A stretch of 64,000 bases of DNA from CBDFKQ01 sp965248855 (GTDB lineage: Bacteria > Bacteroidota > Bacteroidia > Cytophagales > 172606-1): positions 248,001 through 312,000 of the forward strand of contig CBDFKQ010000012.1 of the NCBI GenBank assembly GCA_965248855.1, in the 5' to 3' direction. Every line of letters begins with the position of its first letter. Positions within the stretch are counted from its first letter, which is position 1. The position numbers and the translations under genes were made by a program. The notes under the pieces were generated by a model, which saw nothing but the letters and a program-made list of their open reading frames with translations, searched no databases and was not told where the DNA came from. This document shows positions 1-8,259 of the stretch, in pieces.

Positions 1-143
1 TTATTTATAGTTTTAATTAAAGTAATTCTAAATGTTATTTTTAATATCGTTACTATTCAACAACAACAATTCGGTTCGCTTTAGTTACATAAAAATGGAA
101 GCATAAAAAATTAAATTACATCCCAGATTAAATTTTAATCTCT

Positions 144-1487
144 TTACTCCACTTTCGTTTCATATAATTCTTTTATTTCTGCTTGCGGTTTATTTGATTC
201 TCTTTTAAAAGGCCTAATAATAAGCCTGTTTCCTTTATCATAAGTTAAATAACTCCAGAGCCAGTTTATAAAAATTAAAAGTTTGTTTCTAAAAACTGTT
301 ATGTAAAAAATATGTACAAACATCCACGCCATCCAGGCAAAAACTCCTCCCAAATGTAATTTATCAAAAGGATGTGGAAAATCAACTATTGCCTTATTGC
401 GGCCAACTGTAGCCATTGACCCTTTATCAAAATATTCAAAAGGTTTTAAAATTTCATTTTTTAATTTTCTTTTTAAATTTTTCCCTAAATTTTTTCCCTG
501 CTGCATAGCCACCGGCGAAACCATTGGATGTCCATTTGGGTTTTTAGTTGTAACCATTGCAGCTACATCACCTATTGCATAAATATTATCAAAGCCAACT
601 AATTTATTAAATTCATCTACTTTATACCTTCCTTTAAAAATACTTTCTTCACGTATGCCCTCTACAATACTTCCTGAAACTCCGGCTGCCCATATTACTG
701 TAGATGTATTAATTTCAGTGCCATCAACCAATTTTACTTTTTTACCGTCGTAAGATTGAACTCTTGAATTCAATTTTATTTCCACGCCCATTTTATGCAA
801 ATATTTAAAAGCTTTTTCCTGAGAAAATTTCGACATTGGACCAAGCAATGTTGGGCTGCCTTCAATTAAATAAATATTCATTAATGAAAAATCTAGTTCA
901 GGATAATCAGAAGGTAAAACATGGGTTTTTAATTCTGCTAGTGCCCCTGATAATTCTACTCCTGTAGGTCCGCCGCCAACAATTACGTAATCCATTAAAG
1001 AATCTCTTTCTAAAGGATTTGATGTAATGGTTGCTCTTTCAAAATTCTGCAATATTTGGCTCCTTAAATCAAGTGCCTGCGGAATTTGTTTCATTTCAAA
1101 TGCCCTTTCGGACATTTCTTTATTACCAAAAAAATTTGTTTTTGATCCTGCAGCAATCACTAAAATATCAAAATCTAATCTTCCAATTCCGGTTTGGATA
1201 TAATTTTCTTCAGGGATTATTTTTTCAACACTTGTCCACCTAAAATAAAAATTCGCTCTGTTATCAAACATTTTTCTTAAAGGGCTGGCAATTGAATCGG
1301 GTTCTAAACCTGCAGTTGCCACCTGATAAAGAAGCGGTTGAAAAGTGTGATAATTATTCCTGTCAATCATTACCAATTGAAATTCTTCTTCAGGCAAAGC
1401 TCTTGAAAACTCTATTCCTGCAAAACCCCCACCAATTACAACTACCCTTAGTTTATTTGACTTTGGTATATTTAATTCTATATCCAT
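144..1487 (-). CDS. ndh: type II NADH dehydrogenase (NDH-2)
   Basis: Membrane-associated flavoprotein that passes electrons from NADH to quinone without pumping protons. The N-terminus has the FAD-binding glycine motif (VVIGGGFAGIE, about residues 16-26). A second Rossmann motif for NADH (VIVGGGPTGVELSGALAEL) lies near residue 168. The late conserved segments TVIWAAGV and YAIGDVAA are both present. A hydrophobic stretch near residues 380-410 fits the amphipathic membrane anchor of this family. At 447 residues the length is normal. The start is an ATG facing a divergent secreted-protein gene. The family call is firm, and the quinone-linked role is inferred from the family. Confidence 0.9.
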   Translation of the reverse strand: MDIELNIPKSNKLRVVVIGGGFAGIEFSRALPEEEFQLVMIDRNNYHTFQPLLYQVATAGLEPDSIASPLRKMFDNRANFYFRWTSVEKIIPEENYIQTGIGRLDFDILVIAAGSKTNFFGNKEMSERAFEMKQIPQALDLRSQILQNFERATITSNPLERDSLMDYVIVGGGPTGVELSGALAELKTHVLPSDYPELDFSLMNIYLIEGSPTLLGPMSKFSQEKAFKYLHKMGVEIKLNSRVQSYDGKKVKLVDGTEINTSTVIWAAGVSGSIVEGIREESIFKGRYKVDEFNKLVGFDNIYAIGDVAAMVTTKNPNGHPMVSPVAMQQGKNLGKNLKRKLKNEILKPFEYFDKGSMATVGRNKAIVDFPHPFDKLHLGGVFAWMAWMFVHIFYITVFRNKLLIFINWLWSYLTYDKGNRLIIRPFKRESNKPQAEIKELYETKVE

Positions 1488-1667
1488 AAATATTTTTACT
1501 TAATTACTCAATGATATTTTAAATCTATTTTTGAATTATTTTATTTGAACAAAATTTTATTTTAGTTTTATGAAAATAATTTAAAGGTTACAAACTCATT
1601 TTTAAACCATCAATTCAAAAAAATTAATTTGTTTAAATAAATTTTCAATAAATCTATATTAAATATT

Positions 1668-2102
1668 ATGAAAAAAATTATTCCCTCAATTTTTATTTTT
1701 TGTCTCTTTTTATGTTTCAATCAATCTTATTCACAAACAGTAAAACAAAAAGGGGCTTGCGGTGCAATATATGTAAGAACAAATGAAGAATTAAAAAAAA
1801 TTGAAATTGAACAATTACCGGTAGTATTGCAAAGCCATAAAACGCTTGACCGAGACCATCTTTTGGTATTCGATTCAATTGAAGAAATTGATGCTTTTAT
1901 AAAATTAATACAAAATTGCAATGAGGATCATATTGAATCGGAAAATGTACGCTTTGAATGTACTTATTTAAAAGATACCAAGATTGTAGCTTTTGGCCAT
2001 GCTGAGGATAAATATACCACAAAAGATATAACCATCAACCTTAATGACATTCCTAAATTAGTGAGTGCTTTGAGAGAAATAGAAGCAAACAGTAAAAAAT
2101 AA
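1668..2102 (+). CDS. small secreted protein of unknown function
   Basis: A 144-residue protein with a clear signal peptide (hydrophobic residues 4-18, likely cleavage after SYSQ near residue 23). The mature part has Cys near residues 30, 84 and 99, which could form disulfides outside the cytoplasm. It matches no family I recognise. A strong hairpin plus T-run lies about 30 bp after the stop, so it is probably a single-gene transcript. Its start faces the ndh start across an AT-rich 180-bp gap. Confidence 0.65.
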   Translation: MKKIIPSIFIFCLFLCFNQSYSQTVKQKGACGAIYVRTNEELKKIEIEQLPVVLQSHKTLDRDHLLVFDSIEEIDAFIKLIQNCNEDHIESENVRFECTYLKDTKIVAFGHAEDKYTTKDITINLNDIPKLVSALREIEANSKK

Positions 2103-2131
2103 CGATGTTTTTATAAAAATATGACTTGATT

Positions 2132-2160
2132 AAAGGATTAATTTATTAATCCTTTTTTTT
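2132..2160 (+). terminator. rho-independent terminator
   Basis: A perfect 10-bp stem (2132-2141 with 2146-2155) and a 4-nt loop run into a T-tract. It lies just after the small secreted-protein gene. Confidence 0.85.
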
Positions 2161-2263
2161 ATTCATTTTTAATTTTTTTACGAAACATTACTCGTAATAT
2201 ATTATTTAATTTCATTATGAATTTATCGATATTGATATATTGATAAACTAAAACCCCGCGGCA

Positions 2264-2404
2264 TGTCCCCTGACAGGCCGAAAATAAATTAACAATTAAA
2301 TGATTTTATGATTATATAAGAATAATTTAAATTCAAATATTCTTGAAGTTTGTTTCGCGTTTATAAATTATCTTAATATTTTTCAACCTGTCGGGGGACA
2401 GGCC
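2264..2404. repeat. REP-like pair of GC-rich palindromes
   Basis: TGTCCCCTGACAGG at 2264-2277 and CCTGTCGGGGGACAGG at 2387-2402. Each can fold on itself (TGTC/GACA and CCTGTC/GACAGG), and the two are inverted copies of each other with one mismatch over 14 bp. Both are followed by CC. Paired, they would form a large stem with a loop of about 110 nt. Confidence 0.5.
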
Positions 2405-2519
2405 AAGGAGAAAAAATAATGTTACTTTATCTTTTTTATATTAAAGGCATCTATTAAAAGATTATTTTATTTTGATTCTTTAATCTGCAAGTCCCTTTCT
2501 AATTATTTTATTATTGTTT

Positions 2520-3215
2520 TTAAAAACTAAAACCGGCTCTTATTGCCAATCTGTTAGGAATATTCAATGGTTCAACATTTGCTTGTTGGTACCTGTAACC
2601 AAGGCTAAATGTGAATCCTGCATTATTTGCAAATAATATTTTTAAGCCTAAGCCACAAGCAAACATTGGCCCACCTTCAAATTTCTTTGTGGGATCATCG
2701 TTGATCGTTGAGTTTATCGAATAACCTCCATCCACAAAATAATAAGGTATCAAATTTTTATTCTTAATCAAGTCTCCTCTAATACTTGCAAAAACAGGCA
2801 ACAATGTCTGCAAGGCATACAAATCAATTCCAAAACCTGCTCCGGTATAAAAATATTGTGAAAATTTATATCCATTAATAGTTTGCAGAGAAAAGGCGGA
2901 GGTAGTAACATTATTGCTTGCCCGGTTACTTGCGCCTAAAGGGCCCATCTCTGTATAGTTCATAAAACCTTTGGTTTTATATTTGAAAGTTTCCTTTAAT
3001 ATCTTTTCTTTCTTTATCTCAATGATATCTGACTTTAAAAAAACAAAAATATTTTTGTCAGAAGTTTCTATTTTTAATTTTGCATCTCCATTTTCAATAA
3101 TCTTTCCATTTATCACCCATCCATTTTTTAAATAAACTACATCTTTAGTTTCTTGGGCTCTAACATTCAGTAATGTAAAACAGAAAGTAATAAATAATAC
3201 AATGGCTTGTTTCAT
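2520..3215 (-). CDS. secreted/outer-membrane beta-barrel-like protein
   Basis: A 231-residue protein with a signal peptide (cleavage near VRAQ, residue 21). Residues 25-75 form a small beta-rich domain of the type 'YLKNGWVINGKII...IFVFLKSDIIEIKKE', common in Bacteroidota envelope proteins. A later part with alternating aromatic and polar strands ends in Arg-Ala-Gly-Phe-Ser-Phe, a typical outer-membrane barrel ending. It lies 14 bp after the LytTR regulator on the same strand and is likely the last gene of that operon, perhaps its output or sensor partner. Substrate and role are unknown. Confidence 0.6.
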   Translation of the reverse strand: MKQAIVLFITFCFTLLNVRAQETKDVVYLKNGWVINGKIIENGDAKLKIETSDKNIFVFLKSDIIEIKKEKILKETFKYKTKGFMNYTEMGPLGASNRASNNVTTSAFSLQTINGYKFSQYFYTGAGFGIDLYALQTLLPVFASIRGDLIKNKNLIPYYFVDGGYSINSTINDDPTKKFEGGPMFACGLGLKILFANNAGFTFSLGYRYQQANVEPLNIPNRLAIRAGFSF

Positions 3216-3229
3216 AAGTAGAGTTTATT

Positions 3230-3994
3230 TTATTTATTCAGCCATGACTTAAATGAAGCCACTTTATCACGACTTACATAAATCTCATTATCATAATGAG
3301 GTTTTAAGAATACTTGAAGCCGGTTTTTAGAATAAATGCGAATATCTTTAAAAGAATCAAGTTTAATAATAAATTTTCTGTTTAACCTGTAAAATATATT
3401 TGGGTCAAGCAGGTCTTCGAGCTCTTCCAAAGTATAGTCAATGAGGTATTTTTTGTTTTCTACAGTTACTAAAAAAACAAGTTTATCATCAGCGTAAAAA
3501 TAAGCTATTTCATCCAAAAGTTTAAATTGAATATGATCCCCGAATTTCACAAGGAACCTTGTTTTATAACTTTTTTGAAAATCTTTAATTGATCTTAATA
3601 ACGAGCCGAGATCAATGGAAGATACCCGGTTCATTCCGCTTTTATATTTTATAAGTTTATCTAAGGCAGAAGTAAGTTCTGCCATCGACACAGGTTTCAA
3701 TAAATAATCTATACTGTTTACTTTAAATGCTTGAATGGCATACTGATCAAAGGCTGTTATAAAAATGACAGGCGAAGTAATATTAATCTTTTTAAAAATT
3801 TCAAAGCTTTGTCCGTCGGAGAGATGTATATCTGCTATTAATAAATCGGGCATGGGGAATTCATCAAACCATTTTAATGCTTCTTCTACCGAGTCAATAA
3901 TTCCAACTATTTCAAAAGAAGGGTTGTATTTTTTAAGTAATGACCCAATCCTCTCAGCAGCCAGAGATTCATCTTCAATTATTAATGCTTTCAT
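3230..3994 (-). CDS. LytTR-family response regulator
   Basis: A receiver domain (residues 1-120) has acidic residues at Glu7-Asp8-Glu9, the phosphoacceptor Asp55 (LLIADIHLSDG), Thr80 and the conserved Lys100 of LLKP. It is followed by a LytTR DNA-binding domain (about 150-254) containing FYADDKLVFLVT and FYRLNRKFIIKLDSF. The gene overlaps the end of the upstream sensor kinase by 20 bp, so the two are translationally coupled. Together they form a LytS/LytT-type pair. The likely targets include the neighbouring membrane-protein gene, by inference only. Confidence 0.92.
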   Translation of the reverse strand: MKALIIEDESLAAERIGSLLKKYNPSFEIVGIIDSVEEALKWFDEFPMPDLLIADIHLSDGQSFEIFKKINITSPVIFITAFDQYAIQAFKVNSIDYLLKPVSMAELTSALDKLIKYKSGMNRVSSIDLGSLLRSIKDFQKSYKTRFLVKFGDHIQFKLLDEIAYFYADDKLVFLVTVENKKYLIDYTLEELEDLLDPNIFYRLNRKFIIKLDSFKDIRIYSKNRLQVFLKPHYDNEIYVSRDKVASFKSWLNK

Positions 3995-5036
3995 TTTTAA
4001 TAATTATTTGGTCAGAATAAATTTGTATTAACGGAAGCTTAACAATAAAATTTTCTTTATCTTCTATAAGTTCAACCTTTCCGGCACTTATATGGCCATA
4101 TCGTTTTATAATATTATTTAATCCAATTTTTGTTGATTCTTCTTTTACGGCCTTTATTTGAAGATTATTCTTCACTACTATTTTATCAATCCCTTCTGTG
4201 TAAACTTCAATTTTAAGTGGTTTGCTTTTTGAGCAAATATTGTGCTTAATAGCATTTTCTATAAGCATTTGCAATGCGAGGGAAACAATATACATTTTTT
4301 TGCTTTCAGAAGATATATCCAATTTAATTTCCAGACTACTATTAAATCTCGTTTTTAGAAGATAAAAATATGAGTCTAAAAATTCAAGTTCTTCTTCAAG
4401 ATAAATAAGCTCTTTGTCTTGATTTTGTAATACATATCTGTAAACTTTTGAAAATTGTTGGATAAATTCAACCGCCAAGTCAGGGTCTTTGCCAACAAGT
4501 GCTGAAAGTGCGTTAAGGTTGTTGAAAAGAAAATGTGGATTTATTTGATTCTTTAATGATTGTAATTGTGATTGTATACTGATTTTTTTTATTTCTTCCG
4601 CTTCCAGCTGTGCTTGCCTAAGTTCACGCAGGTAGACAAATATAATATTAATCGTATTGAGAAATAAATTTATCCTGAAACCAAAAGTGAGCATTAATTT
4701 AACAATTATAAATTTATTTTTAGGTGCATATTGGGGAAACAATAAATAGAAAATATAATAAATTATCATCGTGGAAATTGTAGTCAGAACCAAACTCCCT
4801 CCAAAAATCCAAACCCATTTAGTATTTTTATTCTTAAATTTAAAATTATTTAATCTAAAGAATAGTATTCTGTTTCCTTCCCAGATAAAATAAATCATTA
4901 AAATAAGTGTGGAAAGAATATAATATTCGGGTATATCAATACGGTAAGCTTCCAGTGCCCCAACAAAAACAATATTAGTAAAAGAGTAAATTGAAAGAAA
5001 AAATATGAAAAGGAAGCGGTATTTATGTGCGAACAT
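3975..5036 (-). CDS. LytS/YehU-type sensor histidine kinase
   Basis: Several N-terminal membrane segments are followed by the His-kinase signature of this family (NQINPHFLFNNLNALSALV, phosphorylated His in the PHF motif) and a C-terminal ATPase domain (LQMLIENAIKHN). I chose the ATG at 5034-5036, which gives 353 residues. The upstream TTG start at 5081 would lie inside the terminator stem that ends the fasciclin gene. It is the partner of the LytTR regulator it overlaps. No extracytoplasmic sensing domain is visible, so the signal may be sensed in the membrane. Confidence 0.88.
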   Translation of the reverse strand: MFAHKYRFLFIFFLSIYSFTNIVFVGALEAYRIDIPEYYILSTLILMIYFIWEGNRILFFRLNNFKFKNKNTKWVWIFGGSLVLTTISTMIIYYIFYLLFPQYAPKNKFIIVKLMLTFGFRINLFLNTINIIFVYLRELRQAQLEAEEIKKISIQSQLQSLKNQINPHFLFNNLNALSALVGKDPDLAVEFIQQFSKVYRYVLQNQDKELIYLEEELEFLDSYFYLLKTRFNSSLEIKLDISSESKKMYIVSLALQMLIENAIKHNICSKSKPLKIEVYTEGIDKIVVKNNLQIKAVKEESTKIGLNNIIKRYGHISAGKVELIEDKENFIVKLPLIQIYSDQIIIKNESINN

Positions 5037-5048
5037 TAAAGTAATATT

Positions 5049-5100
5049 TAAAAATCCTAAATTCCGGAAGTATAATAACAACCGAAATTTAGGATTTTTA
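5049..5100 (-). terminator. rho-independent terminator of the fasciclin gene
   Basis: A perfect 15-bp inverted repeat (5049-5063 with 5086-5100) and a 22-nt loop, starting 11 bp after the fasciclin stop codon. T residues are built into the distal arm. It separates that gene from the kinase gene 13 bp further on. Confidence 0.75.
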
Positions 5101-5110
5101 TATTTATTAA

Positions 5111-6088
5111 CTAAGGTTTTAAAACAGAATCAATTGCATGGATGACACCATTCTTTGCCAAAACATCAGCAGGGTTGATCTTGGATGAATTTGCGTTAGA
5201 AGCACCTTTTACACCGGCACCTCCTGCCAGGGTAATCGCAACTGAACCGCCTTGTAAGGTTTTTGCAGTAAGCCCTTCACTTAAATTGGATGAAAATACC
5301 CTTGTAGGAAGAACATGATATAGTAATACTTTTTTTAAGGTAGCCGGATCCAACGCATCAATCTTTGCTTTTGCATCCGTATCATTACTAACACCTAAAA
5401 AAGAATAGAAAGCTGCATTAGTTGGTGCAAAAACTGTAAATGCACCTGTATTTTGCAATGCCGATATCAAACTCGCTTTTGTAAGAGCATAAGCTAAAAC
5501 TGTAAATACAGGGCCGTAAGTTGTTCCGGTAGCAACGTTTATTATGTCGCCGGTCGGTGGTATCAACACATTGTCAATAACATGTACCACGCTTCCATTA
5601 GTAGTTGTCACGTCTGTTTTAATGATGCCTGACTTGCTGCCATTGATTTTTAATGCAGATTTGGTAACGAATAATGTATCACCGCCTAATGTAGCTGCTT
5701 TGGTATTTCCGGTTGCTGCGAGGTCGGCTGCTTTTACAGCAGTGCCCAAAACATGATATTTTAAAATAGCAGTCAAAACATTTACATCTGCTGAATTAAT
5801 AGAGGCCACTGTAGGAAAACCGGCCTTTCTGAATGCAGTATTGTTTGGTGCAAATACCGTAAGGTTTGATCCCTGCAAAGCAGTTATCAAGTTTGCTTTC
5901 GTAGCAGCTGCAGCAAGTAAGCTAAATGAGGTATCAGCAGTTACAACATCTACAACAGTTGCAGGGGCTTTTAATGTAGGAGTCGGATTATTATCATCCT
6001 TTTTGCAAGAAGGAAATAAGAATATTAATGACATTACTCCGATGCCGAATAAATTTTTTACCGTTTGAATTTTTGTAGGCTTTTTCAT
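5111..6088 (-). CDS. two-domain fasciclin (FAS1) lipoprotein
   Basis: A lipoprotein signal ends in the lipobox LFPSC and is followed by KKDDN, a typical Bacteroidota surface-lipoprotein start. Two FAS1 domains follow. Each has the hallmark 'LTVFAPNNTAF' or 'FTVFAPTNAAF' segment and a later 'YHVL' motif, and they end at VHVIDNVL and IHAIDSVL. FAS1 domains mediate adhesion or matrix binding at the cell surface. The ATG at 6086-6088 gives 325 residues and a proper signal peptide; a start at 6133 would add 15 residues before it. It is transcribed alone, with a terminator directly downstream. Confidence 0.9.
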   Translation of the reverse strand: MKKPTKIQTVKNLFGIGVMSLIFLFPSCKKDDNNPTPTLKAPATVVDVVTADTSFSLLAAAATKANLITALQGSNLTVFAPNNTAFRKAGFPTVASINSADVNVLTAILKYHVLGTAVKAADLAATGNTKAATLGGDTLFVTKSALKINGSKSGIIKTDVTTTNGSVVHVIDNVLIPPTGDIINVATGTTYGPVFTVLAYALTKASLISALQNTGAFTVFAPTNAAFYSFLGVSNDTDAKAKIDALDPATLKKVLLYHVLPTRVFSSNLSEGLTAKTLQGGSVAITLAGGAGVKGASNANSSKINPADVLAKNGVIHAIDSVLKP

Positions 6089-6133
6089 TTGTAAATTTTT
6101 TGGGTTTATAATTTTTACAAGTATAAACCCCAA

Positions 6134-6691
6134 TCAAATAAATCGCCTTTTCCTTTTGAGCGAATCGGTACTATATTATAGTGAAGGGTATATTATTATG
6201 GATGAGAAGCAATGTAGTATATTTTCTATTATATGATGAGCAACCTTATGACAAAACCTTTACAATTCTTTAACTTAAAATTAATTATATATAACAAAGC
6301 TATCACCTTAAAGTGGTGCTTTAAATCAAGTTTTGTACGTAAGGCGATGATAGATAATAATTAACATAAAATTATTCATTTTAAATTTTACATTTCATAT
6401 ATCGCAAACCTTCTTTAAGGGTTTGAATAGGTTAAACAACTTCTAATGGATTGAATTTGTAATAAATAATTACCTTATCCCTAAAGTCAAATAATTAATT
6501 TGCCTAATAAGCCATTTTTTATAAAGATTTTGTATTTTGCCCGTGTAAAGGAGTTAATACTGAATAGATATGAATATTGGAAATACCTTAAGATTTCTTC
6601 ACTTTCTTTTAGGCTAGTGGATTTAACATATTTATAAAATTTAATTCTAACAAAATAATTAAAATTCGAATCCACTTTAAATATTAATTAA
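6134..6691. other. divergent intergenic region
   Basis: It separates the minus-strand fasciclin gene from the plus-strand channel gene. It is AT-rich, and I see no credible gene or strong hairpin. A short palindrome, ACTATATTATAGT, lies near 6169. Promoters for both flanking genes must lie here, but I cannot place them with confidence. Confidence 0.4.
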
Positions 6692-7651
6692 TTGAAATAT
6701 CTATTTATACTTTCCTTCATAGTTTTTTCTTTCTTTCAAATTTCTTTGAAAGCTCAAACTCCTGATACTGTTAAAATTGGATGTTATGTAATCAGTATTC
6801 ATGACATGAATTTTCATAATGAAGAATATACTGCCAGGTTTTGGATATGGATGGTTTTTAAAAATAAAAATCTGAATTTTAAAGATGACATTGAAATTCC
6901 CAATGCAAAGTCTATAGATATTGATGAATATATAGAAGACAGCACCGGTGATAAAAAATGGGTTCAAATGAAGTTAAAATGTGTAATGAAACAAACATAT
7001 GCCATAGCTGACTATCCGTTTGATAGTCAACATTTAAATATTATTATTGAAAATTCAAAATACAACTCAAATGCATTAATATATGTGGCTGATACAGTTG
7101 GTAAATTTTACGACCCTTCAATGGCTCTGATTGGCTGGAATATTAGTAAATTTAAAATAAGTACAGGTTTTAGCCATTATTTAACAGGTTTTGGTGATGA
7201 AAGTCTTAAAAAACCTGAATCAGATTATACAAAATTTAATATTGACCTTGAAATTGAAAGAAATGCCTGGGGTTTATTCTTTAAATTATTTTTGGGTATG
7301 TATGTCGCCTTTGCCATCTCTTACGTAAGTTTTTTTATTGATGCACGCAAGGCAGATCCCCGTTTTGGTTTGCCTGTAGGTGGTTTATTTGCAGGTGTTG
7401 GTAATAAATATATTGTTGATGCCTATTTACCCGAAACTTCAACCATCACTACTGTTGATATTTTGCATGGAGTTACTTTCACTTATATTTTTTTAATGAT
7501 TGCCATTTCTGCAGTTTCATTAAGGTATGAAGAAGATGGAATGCTAAAAGAATCTGAACGGACAGATGTGATAACAAGGTGGGTGATGGGTATAAGTTAT
7601 ATTTTAATTAATATAGGCGTTACATTTTATGCAATTGTTCATGCAAGTTAA
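6692..7651 (+). CDS. pentameric ligand-gated ion channel homologue
   Basis: A signal peptide (residues 1-21, ending LKAQ) is followed by an all-beta extracellular domain of about 170 residues. It contains YPFDSQ (108-113), the equivalent of the FPFD-x-Q segment of the Cys-loop family, without the cysteine pair, as in other prokaryotic members. Four membrane helices follow: about 197-216, 225-242 (the pore-lining candidate, GLPVGGLFAGVGNKYIV), 258-277 and 297-315. This is the layout of GLIC/ELIC-type channels. The start is a TTG; no ATG lies in a useful place and only this start gives the signal peptide. Its last 23 bp overlap the next gene. The ligand and ion selectivity are unknown. Confidence 0.75.
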   Translation: MKYLFILSFIVFSFFQISLKAQTPDTVKIGCYVISIHDMNFHNEEYTARFWIWMVFKNKNLNFKDDIEIPNAKSIDIDEYIEDSTGDKKWVQMKLKCVMKQTYAIADYPFDSQHLNIIIENSKYNSNALIYVADTVGKFYDPSMALIGWNISKFKISTGFSHYLTGFGDESLKKPESDYTKFNIDLEIERNAWGLFFKLFLGMYVAFAISYVSFFIDARKADPRFGLPVGGLFAGVGNKYIVDAYLPETSTITTVDILHGVTFTYIFLMIAISAVSLRYEEDGMLKESERTDVITRWVMGISYILINIGVTFYAIVHAS

Positions 7652-8066
7652 TTTTTCTAGAATTTCAATTCTCAAAAGTGTTTTGTTAATGTTGGTAATT
7701 AGTTTACCATTTAATAAATGTTTTTGTCAGGATGGAAAAGAAAAAATTTATTCATCGTGCGAAATTTCACCGGAATTTCCAGGTGGTGTGGATGCATTAT
7801 CAAGGTATCTTTCTAGAAACATGGTTTTTCCTAAAGAGGATTGCCGTAAGCAAAATATTATTGCAAAATATATTTTCACTTTTACTGTAAAGAAAGATGG
7901 AAATATATCTGATGTAAATGTAAAGCCGGATCGTGTTTGTAAAGAAACAAAGGAAGCATTAAAAAAAATGATTTTATCCATGCCAAAATGGAAGCCTGGG
8001 ATGATAGGTGGGCATCTTGTTAACTGCATTAATACAATTCCATTAAAAATTAACCTTTCAGAATAA
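7629..8066 (+). CDS. secreted TonB C-terminal-domain protein
   Basis: A 145-residue protein with a signal peptide (to about residue 34, KCFCQ), then a TonB_C-type domain. The EFPGG motif near residue 49 and the later W-KPG-x-x-GG segment are typical of 'energy transducer TonB' domains in Bacteroidota. It lacks the N-terminal anchor and proline-rich linker of a true TonB, so it is a free periplasmic domain. It overlaps the channel gene by 23 bp, suggesting co-translation. Cysteines at about residues 47, 69, 99 and 133 may pair. Function unknown. Confidence 0.7.
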   Translation: MQLFMQVNFSRISILKSVLLMLVISLPFNKCFCQDGKEKIYSSCEISPEFPGGVDALSRYLSRNMVFPKEDCRKQNIIAKYIFTFTVKKDGNISDVNVKPDRVCKETKEALKKMILSMPKWKPGMIGGHLVNCINTIPLKINLSE

Positions 8067-8259
8067 TTCCTACAAAAAACAAATTTCAACTAAAAAAAAG
8101 AATTTTTATGGATGAAACTATTACCAGAATAGTTTTGGAATAAGTTAATTTTAATCAATTTAGACGCTACATTTAAATTATTTATGCCAGTTTATTTATA
8201 ATTCTCATCGAGGTTTAAAAACATATGAATTCAAAACTTTTGAAATTTTATTCTGAATA

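Larger units (their letters stand above)
2103..2519. other. intergenic region with repeats
   Basis: No gene is visible. It holds the terminator above, an AT-rich palindromic stretch around 2224-2246 built on TATTGATA, and two GC-rich mini-palindromes ending GACAGGCC (2264-2279 and 2387-2404). These stand out in very AT-rich DNA. Confidence 0.6.

Noticed and set aside
6487..6675. A 62-codon minus-strand frame in the gap before the channel gene
   Set aside because: Low complexity, no signal or family, and it would occupy the promoter region of both flanking genes; judged fortuitous.
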